Below are positions 1-7,633 of a stretch of DNA of 21,993 bases, one piece after another; the stretch's first letter is position 1; each line of letters opens with the position of its first letter. The stretch is from an uncultured Mycoplasmatota bacterium (GTDB taxonomy: Bacteria > Bacillota_I > Bacilli_A > RF39 > UBA660): NCBI GenBank assembly GCA_948437815.1, contig CAOJKG010000004.1:1-21993 (forward strand), given 5' to 3'. The notes under the pieces are model-generated. The model saw nothing but the letters and a program-made list of their open reading frames with translations, searched no databases and was not told the DNA's origin. Both the position numbers and the translations under genes were made by a program.

Positions 1-20
1 CATTTCTTCTAAAATAAAAA

Positions 21-52
21 GACTATTAACAAATTTTCTTTTGTCAACAGTC
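21..52 (-). terminator. Intrinsic terminator of the MerR-YbjQ operon
   Basis: Read on the minus strand, 13-base arms at 40-52 and 21-33 pair fully if two G-U wobbles are allowed, with a 6-base loop (34-39). A T-rich run follows (complement of 11-20). On the plus strand the wobbles become A-C mismatches, so the hairpin is built for minus-strand RNA. It lies just beyond the stop codon of the YbjQ-family gene. Confidence 0.8.
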
Positions 53-61
53 TGATGCTAA

Positions 62-385
62 TTAATTAGCATTTTTTGTTTTAACTGCTGTACCATATGC
101 AATAACTTCGGCAGCACCATTCATTACACTTGATGATCCATATCGAATATTAATTATTGCATCAGCACCTAAGCTTTCAGCTTCGTCAACCATTCTTTTT
201 GTAGCCATTTGTCTAGCTGTTGTAAGCATTTCTGTATATCCTGTTATTTCTCCACCTACGATGGTTTTCATACCTGCCATAAAATCTCTACCAATGTTTT
301 TTGATTGGACTATGGTTCCTTTAACTAAGCCTAATACTTCAATTATTTCTTCGCCTGGTAGATAATCAATATTTACTAGCTTCAT
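62..385 (-). CDS. YbjQ/UPF0145 family protein
   Basis: This 107-residue protein matches the YbjQ (UPF0145, formerly DUF74) family in length and in its signatures: an early GLVKGTIV strand, the GGEITGYTEML segment, and the C-terminal ADAIINIRY and AAEVIAYGTAV strands. The family is small, cytoplasmic and pentameric in solved structures. It is often labelled heavy-metal binding, but no reaction is established. The ATG at 383-385 has a strong AGGAGG site inside the 3' end of the MerR gene, and the two frames overlap by 20 bases, so translation is probably coupled. The MerR-type promoter upstream suggests the protein responds to whatever the regulator senses. The stop codon lies at the centre of a perfect 18-base palindrome (55-72). 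Confidence 0.9.
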   Translation of the reverse strand: MKLVNIDYLPGEEIIEVLGLVKGTIVQSKNIGRDFMAGMKTIVGGEITGYTEMLTTARQMATKRMVDEAESLGADAIINIRYGSSSVMNGAAEVIAYGTAVKTKNAN

Positions 386-1007
386 TTTCTTCTCCTCCTC
401 TAATTTCTTTGATTCTTTTAATTAAATTTATAATTATTCCAAATATAGGAAAGCCAAATATTGATACGATAATTATGTATAATATAATTGGAAATTCGGT
501 ATCAGTAAATAATATTACTGTAAATAGAATAATAAATGCAAGAAAAAATAAACTAAATATTAAACTTGATAAACAAGCTCCTAATATTTTTTTATGATCT
601 TTTTTCTTAAAATCTTTCAAAGTTACACCTCTTTTATTTATGATATTCATTTCTTCAGAATATTTCGTAATATCAATATTATCAAATTCTAAGTTGCTGT
701 TTACTATATCGTAACACATATTTTTTATTTTACTGAATTCATGTTCAGTGTTTTCAATAAATCTTATTCGATCATTTATACATTCATTTAATGTTAACTC
801 CCTATTTTTTAATTTTTTTATTTCATTTACTGGAACATTTAAATTACGTAAAAATTTAATTAGTTTTAAATCTTTGATATCACTATCGTCATACACACGA
901 TAATCATTATTACTATTTCGTTTAGGTTTTAATAAACCTTCAGATTCATAATACCGGATACTTTTTTTAGTTAGTCCTACTTTGTACTGAACTTCATTTA
1001 TTAACAT
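366..1007 (-). CDS. MerR-family regulator with C-terminal membrane helices
   Basis: Residues 1-70 form a MerR-type winged helix-turn-helix: the N-terminal helix pair, IRYYESEGLL at 18-27, and a YRVYDDSDI wing. A coiled-coil-like helix follows at about 75-105. In place of a small-molecule domain, residues 141-168 and 172-195 are two hydrophobic stretches joined by a short acidic turn, ending in a basic then acidic tail. This predicts a regulator tethered to the cytoplasmic membrane. The 213-residue length exceeds the usual 110-150 of short MerR proteins. The start has AAGGAGA seven bases upstream. Its own promoter has the MerR-type 19-bp spacer, so autoregulation is likely. It overlaps the YbjQ-family gene. 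The inducer cannot be told from sequence. Confidence 0.88.
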   Translation of the reverse strand: MLINEVQYKVGLTKKSIRYYESEGLLKPKRNSNNDYRVYDDSDIKDLKLIKFLRNLNVPVNEIKKLKNRELTLNECINDRIRFIENTEHEFSKIKNMCYDIVNSNLEFDNIDITKYSEEMNIINKRGVTLKDFKKKDHKKILGACLSSLIFSLFFLAFIILFTVILFTDTEFPIILYIIIVSIFGFPIFGIIINLIKRIKEIRGGEENEASKY

Positions 1008-1029
1008 ATAATCTCCTTTCTTGATATTA

Positions 1030-1060
1030 ATTATAGACTATTACCTTAGGTTAATGTCAA
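1030..1060 (-). promoter_or_regulatory. MerR-type promoter with 19-bp spacer and operator dyad
   Basis: On the minus strand a perfect TTGACA (1055-1060) and a perfect TATAAT (1030-1035) are 19 bases apart instead of 17. The spacer holds ACCT-A-AGGT (1044-1052), an interrupted palindrome placed where MerR-family activators bind and untwist long-spacer promoters. It drives the MerR gene that starts 23 bases downstream, and through it the YbjQ gene. Confidence 0.85.
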
Positions 1061-1075
1061 GAAAAAAGAAAAAAA

Positions 1076-1594
1076 TTATACATTTTCTTCTTCGTACGTT
1101 TTTACAATTCTTCGCTGTAAGTCAAATACTATTCGCGAATTGTCTCCTACTCCTTGTAGATCCTCATTCATAAAGTTTTCAGCATTTTTTAAATATAAAG
1201 CTTTATCTAAACAAAAATAATCAAAGCATTCAATAAATTCTTCCATGATATTAATAAACTCTTGATTATTTGCTAAAACTAAATAATTTGGATAATATCT
1301 TGAAATATAAGCTTTGTCATCATAAATTCCTGTAAGTAAATGTTTTTGTAAGGCTCTATTTAATTCAAATATTAAACTTATTGAATATTCTCCATTAAAA
1401 GAAAAACAATTCAATAAATCACAAAAACGATAATCTTTTTTTGAATGTTGTATAAATTCACTTAATAATCTAACATCAAAAGACCAATCTAAGTTAAATA
1501 AATTAGGACCTTCACAATCGTTTAAATGTTGTTTTTGTTTTAATGATATAAATAATTCAATAAATCTTTCACTTGAAAGAATACTTTTCTCCAT
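1076..1594 (-). CDS. Hypothetical protein, 172 residues
   Basis: I do not recognise this family. The protein looks soluble, with no signal peptide or membrane segment. It is rich in Phe, Tyr, Asn and Leu and has several cysteines in its first two thirds (residues 27, 58 and 63 among them). Alternating helix-like segments with an acidic middle and a basic, helical C-terminus (DLQRRIVKTYEEE) suggest an all-alpha fold. It is preceded by AAAGGAG and starts at ATG 1592-1594. It lies 24 bases after the Nudix gene and is probably the last gene of the RDD-Nudix operon. No hairpin terminator is visible after its stop, and the MerR promoter begins about 15 bases beyond. Confidence 0.7.
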   Translation of the reverse strand: MEKSILSSERFIELFISLKQKQHLNDCEGPNLFNLDWSFDVRLLSEFIQHSKKDYRFCDLLNCFSFNGEYSISLIFELNRALQKHLLTGIYDDKAYISRYYPNYLVLANNQEFINIMEEFIECFDYFCLDKALYLKNAENFMNEDLQGVGDNSRIVFDLQRRIVKTYEEENV

Positions 1595-1618
1595 AAGTTA
1601 AGTCTCCTTTTTAACTGG

Positions 1619-2050
1619 CTACTTCTTATTTTTACTTAATATATTATTTTCTTCAGCATATTCTAAAAAATCTTTAATGGAATTAGATACATTATAATCT
1701 TCACCAATAGAATACCAATGATATTCTAATATCTCTTCATTAGGTGTTAATTCAACATTTATTTTTTTATTAGCTATAAAAGTGTGCATTTCAATTTGCT
1801 TATTAGGATCACTAGCTGCTGTTTCTTTTTTTGTCATAACTAGTTCTAATTCGTTTGGACTGATTGTAAAGCCATTGTGAATTTCTTCACTTACCTCGCG
1901 GCATGCTGCTTCAAGTAAAGTTTCTCCTTCTTCTACTCCACCACCAATAAATGTATAAGAATTGGTTTTACTACTCTTTTTCGATTGAACTATTAATAAC
2001 TTATTATTTTCTATAAAAGCGATACCTACAACTTGTTGAACGTTATTCAC
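1619..2050 (-). CDS. Nudix (NUDIX) hydrolase
   Basis: The Nudix box is clear at residues 37-60: G-x5-E-x7-REVSEE, the metal-binding helix of enzymes that split nucleoside diphosphates linked to another moiety. After REVSEE the usual xGU ending is stretched by two residues (IHNGF), a mild departure. Total length of 143 is normal for a single-domain family member. The substrate cannot be deduced. The start is GTG at 2048-2050, inside the end of the RDD gene: the two frames overlap by 8 bases and the AAGGA site lies in the RDD coding region, so the two are translationally coupled. Confidence 0.88.
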   Translation of the reverse strand: MNNVQQVVGIAFIENNKLLIVQSKKSSKTNSYTFIGGGVEEGETLLEAACREVSEEIHNGFTISPNELELVMTKKETAASDPNKQIEMHTFIANKKINVELTPNEEILEYHWYSIGEDYNVSNSIKDFLEYAEENNILSKNKK

Positions 2051-2750
2051 TTTTTGTTCCTTCTTTCTTTTTATTACCTTTTACAGGTTTTATAATTTCT
2101 ACTTCCTCTTTAATCTCTTCTTTATTTTCTTTAACTACTTCTTCATTACTAACTTTAGTATTTATTACTTTAGTACCTGCTATTAGGTCATGTAAACCTC
2201 TACCATTTACACTAAACATTATACTTAAGAATATTATTATTTGAAGCATCATATTAAAATTAGATCCTAGAGAATATATTTCAAAATAAGTTTCTCTTGT
2301 AAAACATATAGCTATTAATGTTATAATATCCATTATAATTCCATTTAAAAGTATACATCTTATTAAATAATTATATATTTTTAATGGCTTATCTTTAGCA
2401 CTAGTGATTTGTAAATTCATTATTCTCTTACCAAGAGTCTTTCCCTTAGAAGCAAAATTATAAATACCAAAATATAAAATTATAACTGCTATGTCTCCTA
2501 TAATATAGACAAAGCCACTTTTATTCATATCATAGCTCATTTCACTAACTTTACTATTAAATTCAGTGATATTAATTTTCTTTTCATAATAGTCATTTAA
2601 CATTTCATTATATTTAGTAGAAACTTCAACATATTCTTCATATCTTGGATTAATAAAACTTATCTTTGTTAAAATCATACTAAATAATGTTATGACTAAA
2701 AGGTCGATTAAATATGCACCTATTCTTTTAAATATTAAACTATTATTCAT
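2043..2750 (-). CDS. RDD-family membrane protein
   Basis: The N-terminus (FKRIGAYLIDLLVITLF) carries the conserved Arg and Asp of the RDD family. About four hydrophobic helices follow, near residues 11-30, 82-100, 126-150 and 163-185, then a highly charged Lys/Glu tail from about 205 to 235 that should face the cytoplasm. The family is widespread and poorly defined; some members have been linked to ion or proton transport and stress tolerance. Starting at ATG 2748-2750 behind AAGGAGAT, it heads a three-gene operon with the Nudix gene and the 172-residue hypothetical gene. Its start is divergent from the M18 peptidase gene. Confidence 0.85.
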   Translation of the reverse strand: MNNSLIFKRIGAYLIDLLVITLFSMILTKISFINPRYEEYVEVSTKYNEMLNDYYEKKINITEFNSKVSEMSYDMNKSGFVYIIGDIAVIILYFGIYNFASKGKTLGKRIMNLQITSAKDKPLKIYNYLIRCILLNGIIMDIITLIAICFTRETYFEIYSLGSNFNMMLQIIIFLSIMFSVNGRGLHDLIAGTKVINTKVSNEEVVKENKEEIKEEVEIIKPVKGNKKKEGTKSE

Positions 2751-2771
2751 TAATCTATCTCCTTAAATATA

Positions 2772-2800
2772 ATTATAATCTTAATTTAAATTAATGTAAA
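2772..2800 (-). promoter_or_regulatory. Sigma-A promoter of the RDD-Nudix operon
   Basis: TTTACA (2795-2800) and a perfect TATAAT (2772-2777) on the minus strand are separated by exactly 17 bases. The RDD ribosome binding site follows about 10 bases after the -10 box. Confidence 0.75.
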
Positions 2801-2883
2801 GATAAATAACTCTTTTTAGCATTATTCGACTTTTTTGGAGTATTGATTTAAATGTTTTATTCATACTAATAATGGTGATTTAT

Positions 2884-4149
2884 ATGGATACTTTTAATGA
2901 AGAATTACTAGAATTCTTAAATAATGGCACTTGTACTTTTACTACTACCTTAAATATTAAAGAAGTTCTAGAGGCTAATGGTTATCAATCTTTAAGTGAA
3001 CTTGATAAATGGAATTTAAAAGATGGTAAATATTATGTGTGTCGTAATGATGCTTCAATTATTGCTTTTAATATAAATAAAAAAATTAAAAACCAGTTTT
3101 CTATTATTTGTACTCATAATGATACTCCTGCTTTTACAATTAAACCTAACCCTGAATATTATGAAAATGGCTATTTAAAACTTAATATTGCTCCTTATGG
3201 AGGTATTTTAAATTATGGTTTTATGGATAGACCTCTTGGTATCGCAGGTCGTATTATTTTAAAAAAAAATAAGACTTTTTCAAAAAAAATTATTGATACA
3301 AATTGTGAGGTTGCTATTATTCCAAGTATTGCTATACATCAAAATGATAAGGCTAATACTAACTTAGATATAAATACGGAAATTGACTTAATGCCAATTA
3401 TTTCTTTAAATAAAAATTATAGTTTAAAAAAATTACTTAAAGATAAACTTAAAATAAACGATGATATAGTTGATTATGATTTGTTTTTATATAATACAGA
3501 ATCTGCTAAAATATTTAATGACTTTATTGTATCTCCTCGAATCGATAATTTAACCTGTACTTATGCTGCTTTAAAATCTTTTATTAATAACTTTAATGAT
3601 TCTATTAATGTACTTGCAATATTTAATAGTGAGGAAATTGGTTCTAATACTTTTGAGGGAGCTGATTCTAACTTTTTAATTGATACCTTAAAAAGAATAG
3701 CTGGCATTTTAAATATGGAACTTACTTCAACTCTCGCTAGTTCACTAATTATTAGCGCTGATAATACTCACGGGCGACATCCTAATCATGATGAGCTATC
3801 AGATCATACTAATACTCCAATTTTAAACGATGGAATTCTTATCATGAAAGAAATTAATGGTACTACTAATAGTGTTACTTCTTCTTTATTTAAACATATT
3901 TGTGAGATAGAAAATATTCCTTGTACTTATTATACTTCAAGAAATGATTTTTCTACAGGATCTACTCAAGCTGGAGCTAGTCTTAGACATCTTAGTATTA
4001 ATTCTTTAGATGTTGGACTTCCTATGCTTGCTATGCATTCTAGTTTAGAAGTTATTGGAAATAAAGATACTTATCTTTTGTATAAAGCTTTTGATAGATT
4101 TTATAAAACTAATTATAAACTAAAAAATAATAAAATAACTTTTGATTAA
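2884..4149 (+). CDS. M18-family metalloaminopeptidase
   Basis: A dinuclear-zinc aminopeptidase of the M18 (aspartyl aminopeptidase-like) family, expected to trim N-terminal residues from peptides in the cytoplasm. Numbered from the ATG at 2884, the expected ligands are all present: His78 in CTHNDTPAF, Asp221 in SPRIDNL, the catalytic and metal-binding pair Glu250-Glu251 in FNSEEIGS, Asp293 in SADNTHGRHPNH, and His385 in LAMHSSLEV. Length 421 is typical. An earlier in-frame ATG at 2872 exists, but GGTGAT at 2875-2880 is well placed only for ATG 2884, so I prefer that start. The next gene follows after 35 bases on the same strand and may be partly co-transcribed. Confidence 0.92.
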   Translation: MDTFNEELLEFLNNGTCTFTTTLNIKEVLEANGYQSLSELDKWNLKDGKYYVCRNDASIIAFNINKKIKNQFSIICTHNDTPAFTIKPNPEYYENGYLKLNIAPYGGILNYGFMDRPLGIAGRIILKKNKTFSKKIIDTNCEVAIIPSIAIHQNDKANTNLDINTEIDLMPIISLNKNYSLKKLLKDKLKINDDIVDYDLFLYNTESAKIFNDFIVSPRIDNLTCTYAALKSFINNFNDSINVLAIFNSEEIGSNTFEGADSNFLIDTLKRIAGILNMELTSTLASSLIISADNTHGRHPNHDELSDHTNTPILNDGILIMKEINGTTNSVTSSLFKHICEIENIPCTYYTSRNDFSTGSTQAGASLRHLSINSLDVGLPMLAMHSSLEVIGNKDTYLLYKAFDRFYKTNYKLKNNKITFD

Positions 4150-4152
4150 ATA

Positions 4153-4161
4153 TGATATAAT
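4153..4161 (+). promoter_or_regulatory. Extended -10 promoter before the DUF2974 gene
   Basis: TGATATAAT (TGn plus a perfect -10) lies 4 bases after the M18 stop. No good -35 box is visible. The implied transcription start near 4168 would sit just before the AGGAG at 4171-4175, giving a leader of under 20 bases. Confidence 0.45.
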
Positions 4162-4184
4162 TAAACTATCAGGAGTTGGTGGAC

Positions 4185-5222
4185 TTGAATTTAATAGATT
4201 ATGTTAAGCAAAATGGAAATAAAGATTTTAAGACAGAAAAATTTAATGATGTAGACGCTCTTATTCTATCTATTATTCCCTATGTTCCTTTTGATAATAT
4301 TATTCCCGCTTTTAAAAGAAAAGCTATTTTGTTAAAAGGTATAATAAAAAAGTTGGATAAAGATTTAATGCGTGTTAAAGGAGTTTTTGTTGGTAATACG
4401 TTTAAATTAATAGAAGCTATGTCCTCTAGCAAAAGATATTCTGATATAGCTTTCTATAATTATATGTATATTGTAAATACAGAAATGCAATTTGGCGCTT
4501 TAACAATGAAATTGCCTGACAAGAGCACTTTTATAGCTTTCGCAGGCACTGACACTTCTATTGTAGGTTGGGAAGAAGATTTTAAAATGGCCTATATGTA
4601 TCCTGGGGCTAGCCAAAAATATGCAACAATTTATCTTAATAATGCTATTAAATTATTTGATAAGAATATTCGAATCGGAGGACATTCAAAAGGTGGTAAT
4701 TTAGCTATTTGTAGCGCTATGAATACGAAGTTTTATATTAAACCTAGAATTAAACAGATTTATAACTTTGATGGGCCTGGTTTTTTAAAAGAGCAAATTG
4801 AATCTAAAGAATATAAAACAATTGAAAGAAAAATTAAAATGTATATTCCTGAACAAAGTATTATTGGTATGATATTATATCACACTCCAGACTATAAGGT
4901 TGTTAAAGCTAAACACTTTAATATTTTGCAACATGATGTATTTAATTGGAAACTGGATAAAAATGGTTTTATTTTATCAAAACAAAATAAAAGAAGTAAA
5001 AACCTAGAAGAAAGATTAACAAAAAAATTAGATAATATATCTATTCCCGAAAGATTAAATTTGGTGGAAAATATGTTTAATCTGTTTAAGAAAAATGATA
5101 TTAAAGATACCAAAGAAATTAAAATTAATAGTATTTTTAAATTATTTAAGAGTTTTAAAGAATTAGATAAAGAAACAAAAAATCAATTAATAGAATTTTT
5201 AATTATTATATTTATTAAATAA
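4185..5222 (+). CDS. DUF2974 (Mbeg1-like) alpha/beta hydrolase
   Basis: The protein has the marks of the DUF2974/Mbeg1-like family, an alpha/beta-hydrolase fold found mainly in low-GC Bacillota. These are FAGTDTSIVGWEEDF in the first half, the nucleophile elbow GGHSKGGNLA (Ser168 from the TTG at 4185), a candidate acid in NFDGPGF, and a candidate histidine in the QHDVFNW region. It is probably a cytoplasmic lipase- or esterase-like enzyme; the natural substrate is unknown. The frame is open from TTG 4176, but that codon abuts the AGGAG at 4171-4175. TTG 4185, nine bases downstream, gives the family-typical MNLIDYVK start and about 345 residues. Its 3' end faces the sigma factor gene across a shared hairpin. 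Confidence 0.85.
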   Translation: MNLIDYVKQNGNKDFKTEKFNDVDALILSIIPYVPFDNIIPAFKRKAILLKGIIKKLDKDLMRVKGVFVGNTFKLIEAMSSSKRYSDIAFYNYMYIVNTEMQFGALTMKLPDKSTFIAFAGTDTSIVGWEEDFKMAYMYPGASQKYATIYLNNAIKLFDKNIRIGGHSKGGNLAICSAMNTKFYIKPRIKQIYNFDGPGFLKEQIESKEYKTIERKIKMYIPEQSIIGMILYHTPDYKVVKAKHFNILQHDVFNWKLDKNGFILSKQNKRSKNLEERLTKKLDNISIPERLNLVENMFNLFKKNDIKDTKEIKINSIFKLFKSFKELDKETKNQLIEFLIIIFIK

Positions 5223-5227
5223 AAAAC

Positions 5228-5248
5228 AATCCCCTATCTTGTGGGATT
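5228..5248. terminator. Shared tail-to-tail terminator with a stop codon in the loop
   Basis: AATCCC (5228-5233) pairs with GGGATT (5243-5248) around a 9-base loop. On the minus strand a run of six T follows, so it mainly ends the sigma factor transcript; the plus-strand tail (ATTATTTTC) is weaker. The sigma factor stop codon TAG lies in the loop (5234-5236), and the plus-strand gene ends six bases before the stem. Confidence 0.75.
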
Positions 5249-7633
5249 ATTTTCATTTAATAATGTATTTAAGAATGAATCTAATTCATCTTTAAAATAG
5301 AATAATACTTTTCGACAAGTTCTTATTACTTCTTCAGAATCAATTTCTAGTATTCTTGATATTTCTTCAATACTATAATTTCTTCCTAAATAACCAAAGA
5401 TCTCGCCGTATCTTAAACTAATTATTATAGCTTCTTTTGCTGACATGTCACTCATTAATTCTTTAAAACTTGGAGCTTTTAATGTGCTATTTAGTTTAGT
5501 TACAACTTCTGTTTGTTTATCAGCATTATATGTTATGGTTAAACCTGAATGTTCTTCAACTATTGGAGTAGTTGGACTTTCATTTTTTACTGTTACTTCT
5601 GCCATTTTTATTTCGACTGGCTTATTCGCAGAAGATATTGAAGTTGTTTCTGTACTAAGACTTCTTTTAGAATTATTAATTCCTCTAACTTTTTCACCAT
5701 TTTGCAATCTTGTTTTGTTTATCTCTTCTTCAAAATTTTCAATTTCAGGAAATTCTTTTGCTAAATCTTCTAAAACTGTTCTAACTATTTTAGAGAATGT
5801 GGGCTGAGATAATTCTGCCATAGCACATTTATCAGTTAGCTTTAATCTTGCTCCTTCATAAAACCCTAAGTGTAAATTAATTACCTTTCTTTGTCTTTCT
5901 GGTAATGTAGCTATTAATTCTTTTAATTTTTCTATCATTTTATTTCCTTCTTCCTTTGGCTTTTTAAAACTTAAATTTTTGTTGTTTTCATTTGAAACAT
6001 GTTCGCCATTACTATATCTAATGGCTTGGAATATACTATTTAGGTCTACACTTATGTATTTTTTTTCTAAATCTATTATAATGTTTTTTACTTTTAGACT
6101 AAATGTCGAACTTTTAATATTAAAATAAGCGCCTTTATCTTTATTATTTAGTCTCTTTCCTTCATAATATCCCAGATATAAAAGCAACATTTTTTGCTCT
6201 ATTTCTGTTAATTCTTCTAATATTTCTCTTAAATTTGGTAGTAAATCTGTACTAATATTTTCAATAGATATAAGCCTAATATTATTCATTGTACTTTCTT
6301 CTATAATAGCTGCCTTACCTAATCTTCTACTTTCATCAATATATTCTATAGCTCGATTTGGTTTATTCATATATATAGCAAAACTCTTTATGTATCTCGA
6401 TTTTCTAATCTTTTGTAAAGCTTTTGCTTCAATTTGACGAATACGTTCTCTTGTAATTTTATATATCTTACCAATCTCCTCAAGAGTTAAGACTTTATTA
6501 CCATTTAAACCAAAGCGTAAAATTAAAATATCTTTTTCTTTATCTGATAAATTACATCTATCTAGCAATTCAAATATTTTAGAATGCAAATCTTTATCAA
6601 TATATGCTGATTCAATTTCTACTCTATCATCTGGAATAAAGTTTCCTAATTCTGTATCTTCGTCATCACCAATTTTGCTATCTATACTTGTTAAATTCGG
6701 TACTAAAGTGGCTATTTGTGTAACTTTATCTATAGACATATTCATTTCTATGGCTATTTCTTCTAGCGTTGGCTCTCTTTCTAGTTCTTTTTCTAATTTA
6801 TTTCTAGTCATGAAATATTTCTTCTGCTTTTCATATATGTGAACTGGTACACGAATTGTGCTGCTTTTATCTGCGATTGATCTAGTTATTCCTTGCCTTA
6901 TCCACCATGTAGCATATGTAGATAATTTATATCCTTTATTAGGTTCATACTTTTCAATTGCGGTGATTAAGCCTATGTTTCCCTCTTGTATTAAATCTAA
7001 AAAATCTAAACCTCTTCCAAGATATCTCTTGGCTATACTTACTACTAACTTTAAATTTCTTTCTATTAATATTTCTCTTGCTTTTAAATCTCCATTTTTA
7101 TTTCTTATTGCATATTCTAATTCATCACTTTTACTTAATAATGGTAAATTAATATCTCTTAAATATATACGTGTTGCTTCTAAACTTCTGCTTTCTTTTG
7201 TTGTTAAACTTATTTCATCTGGTATAGTTTTAATATCATGCTCATCACAATATACTTCTAAAAACATTAAAATTAATGGTATTTCTGATATTCTATCCAT
7301 CTCACCATTATTTATAATTTCTATATATTTATTTACCAAAGTTTTTATAGCTTTATTTACGATCGGAACATTTACTAATATATTTTTAATTTGTTCTACT
7401 TTTAAATCATAACCTATTCTTTTTAAAAAGTTACAAACTTTCTCTAACATGTCTAAAGGATTTTTTGTTAGTTTTAATTCTATATTTAATTTTTCACATA
7501 ATAAATAGTCAAAAATATCTTCTGATATATTTTGACTAATATATTCTTTTATTATAATTCTTATTTTATTTTCAAGTTTCTTTGTATCTAAGATACTATT
7601 TTCTGATACCCCCCCCCCGGTTGCATATTTCAA
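5234..7633 (-). CDS. RpoD-like sigma-70 factor with three extra region-4-like modules
   Basis: In 799-residue numbering from TTG 7633, residues 150-420 are a sigma-70 core: a region 1.2 remnant, region 2 (LVVSIAKRYLGRG, DLIQEGNIGL, STYATWWIRQGITRSIAD), region 3 and region 4 (TLEEIGKIYKITRERIRQIEAKAL). Normal RpoD ends here. About 380 more residues follow with three segments patterned like region 4, at about 465-525, 566-632 and 722-788; the first two are close copies sharing LG(Y/F)YEG-RL, DK-A and FS--V. A Ser/Thr-rich linker spans 640-720. TTG 7633 has no convincing ribosome binding site. The real start is probably ATG 7742, lying in another frame past a run of ten G; nine G would give one protein of 835 residues. 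dnaG is not adjacent, so a second RpoD paralogue is as likely as the housekeeping factor. Confidence 0.85.
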   Translation of the reverse strand: MKYATGGGVSENSILDTKKLENKIRIIIKEYISQNISEDIFDYLLCEKLNIELKLTKNPLDMLEKVCNFLKRIGYDLKVEQIKNILVNVPIVNKAIKTLVNKYIEIINNGEMDRISEIPLILMFLEVYCDEHDIKTIPDEISLTTKESRSLEATRIYLRDINLPLLSKSDELEYAIRNKNGDLKAREILIERNLKLVVSIAKRYLGRGLDFLDLIQEGNIGLITAIEKYEPNKGYKLSTYATWWIRQGITRSIADKSSTIRVPVHIYEKQKKYFMTRNKLEKELEREPTLEEIAIEMNMSIDKVTQIATLVPNLTSIDSKIGDDEDTELGNFIPDDRVEIESAYIDKDLHSKIFELLDRCNLSDKEKDILILRFGLNGNKVLTLEEIGKIYKITRERIRQIEAKALQKIRKSRYIKSFAIYMNKPNRAIEYIDESRRLGKAAIIEESTMNNIRLISIENISTDLLPNLREILEELTEIEQKMLLLYLGYYEGKRLNNKDKGAYFNIKSSTFSLKVKNIIIDLEKKYISVDLNSIFQAIRYSNGEHVSNENNKNLSFKKPKEEGNKMIEKLKELIATLPERQRKVINLHLGFYEGARLKLTDKCAMAELSQPTFSKIVRTVLEDLAKEFPEIENFEEEINKTRLQNGEKVRGINNSKRSLSTETTSISSANKPVEIKMAEVTVKNESPTTPIVEEHSGLTITYNADKQTEVVTKLNSTLKAPSFKELMSDMSAKEAIIISLRYGEIFGYLGRNYSIEEISRILEIDSEEVIRTCRKVLFYFKDELDSFLNTLLNENNPTR

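Noticed and set aside
1..12. A minus-strand start codon at positions 3-1 with AGAAGAA before it
   Set aside because: The purine stretch is too close to the ATG and no coding sequence is visible inside the window; noted only as a possible next gene.
6858..7412. Plus-strand open frame of 184 codons opposite the sigma factor
   Set aside because: It is the antisense shadow of sigma regions 1 and 2, with no ribosome binding site or recognisable protein. The same holds for 5445-5807, 409-597 and 15419-15625 (plus strand) and for 4892-5113 and 9083-9268 (minus strand).
7631..7633. TTG 7633 as the true start of the sigma factor
   Set aside because: It has no convincing ribosome binding site, lies within the upstream in-phase N-terminal frame, and the promoter and AAGGAGAT both point to ATG 7742.
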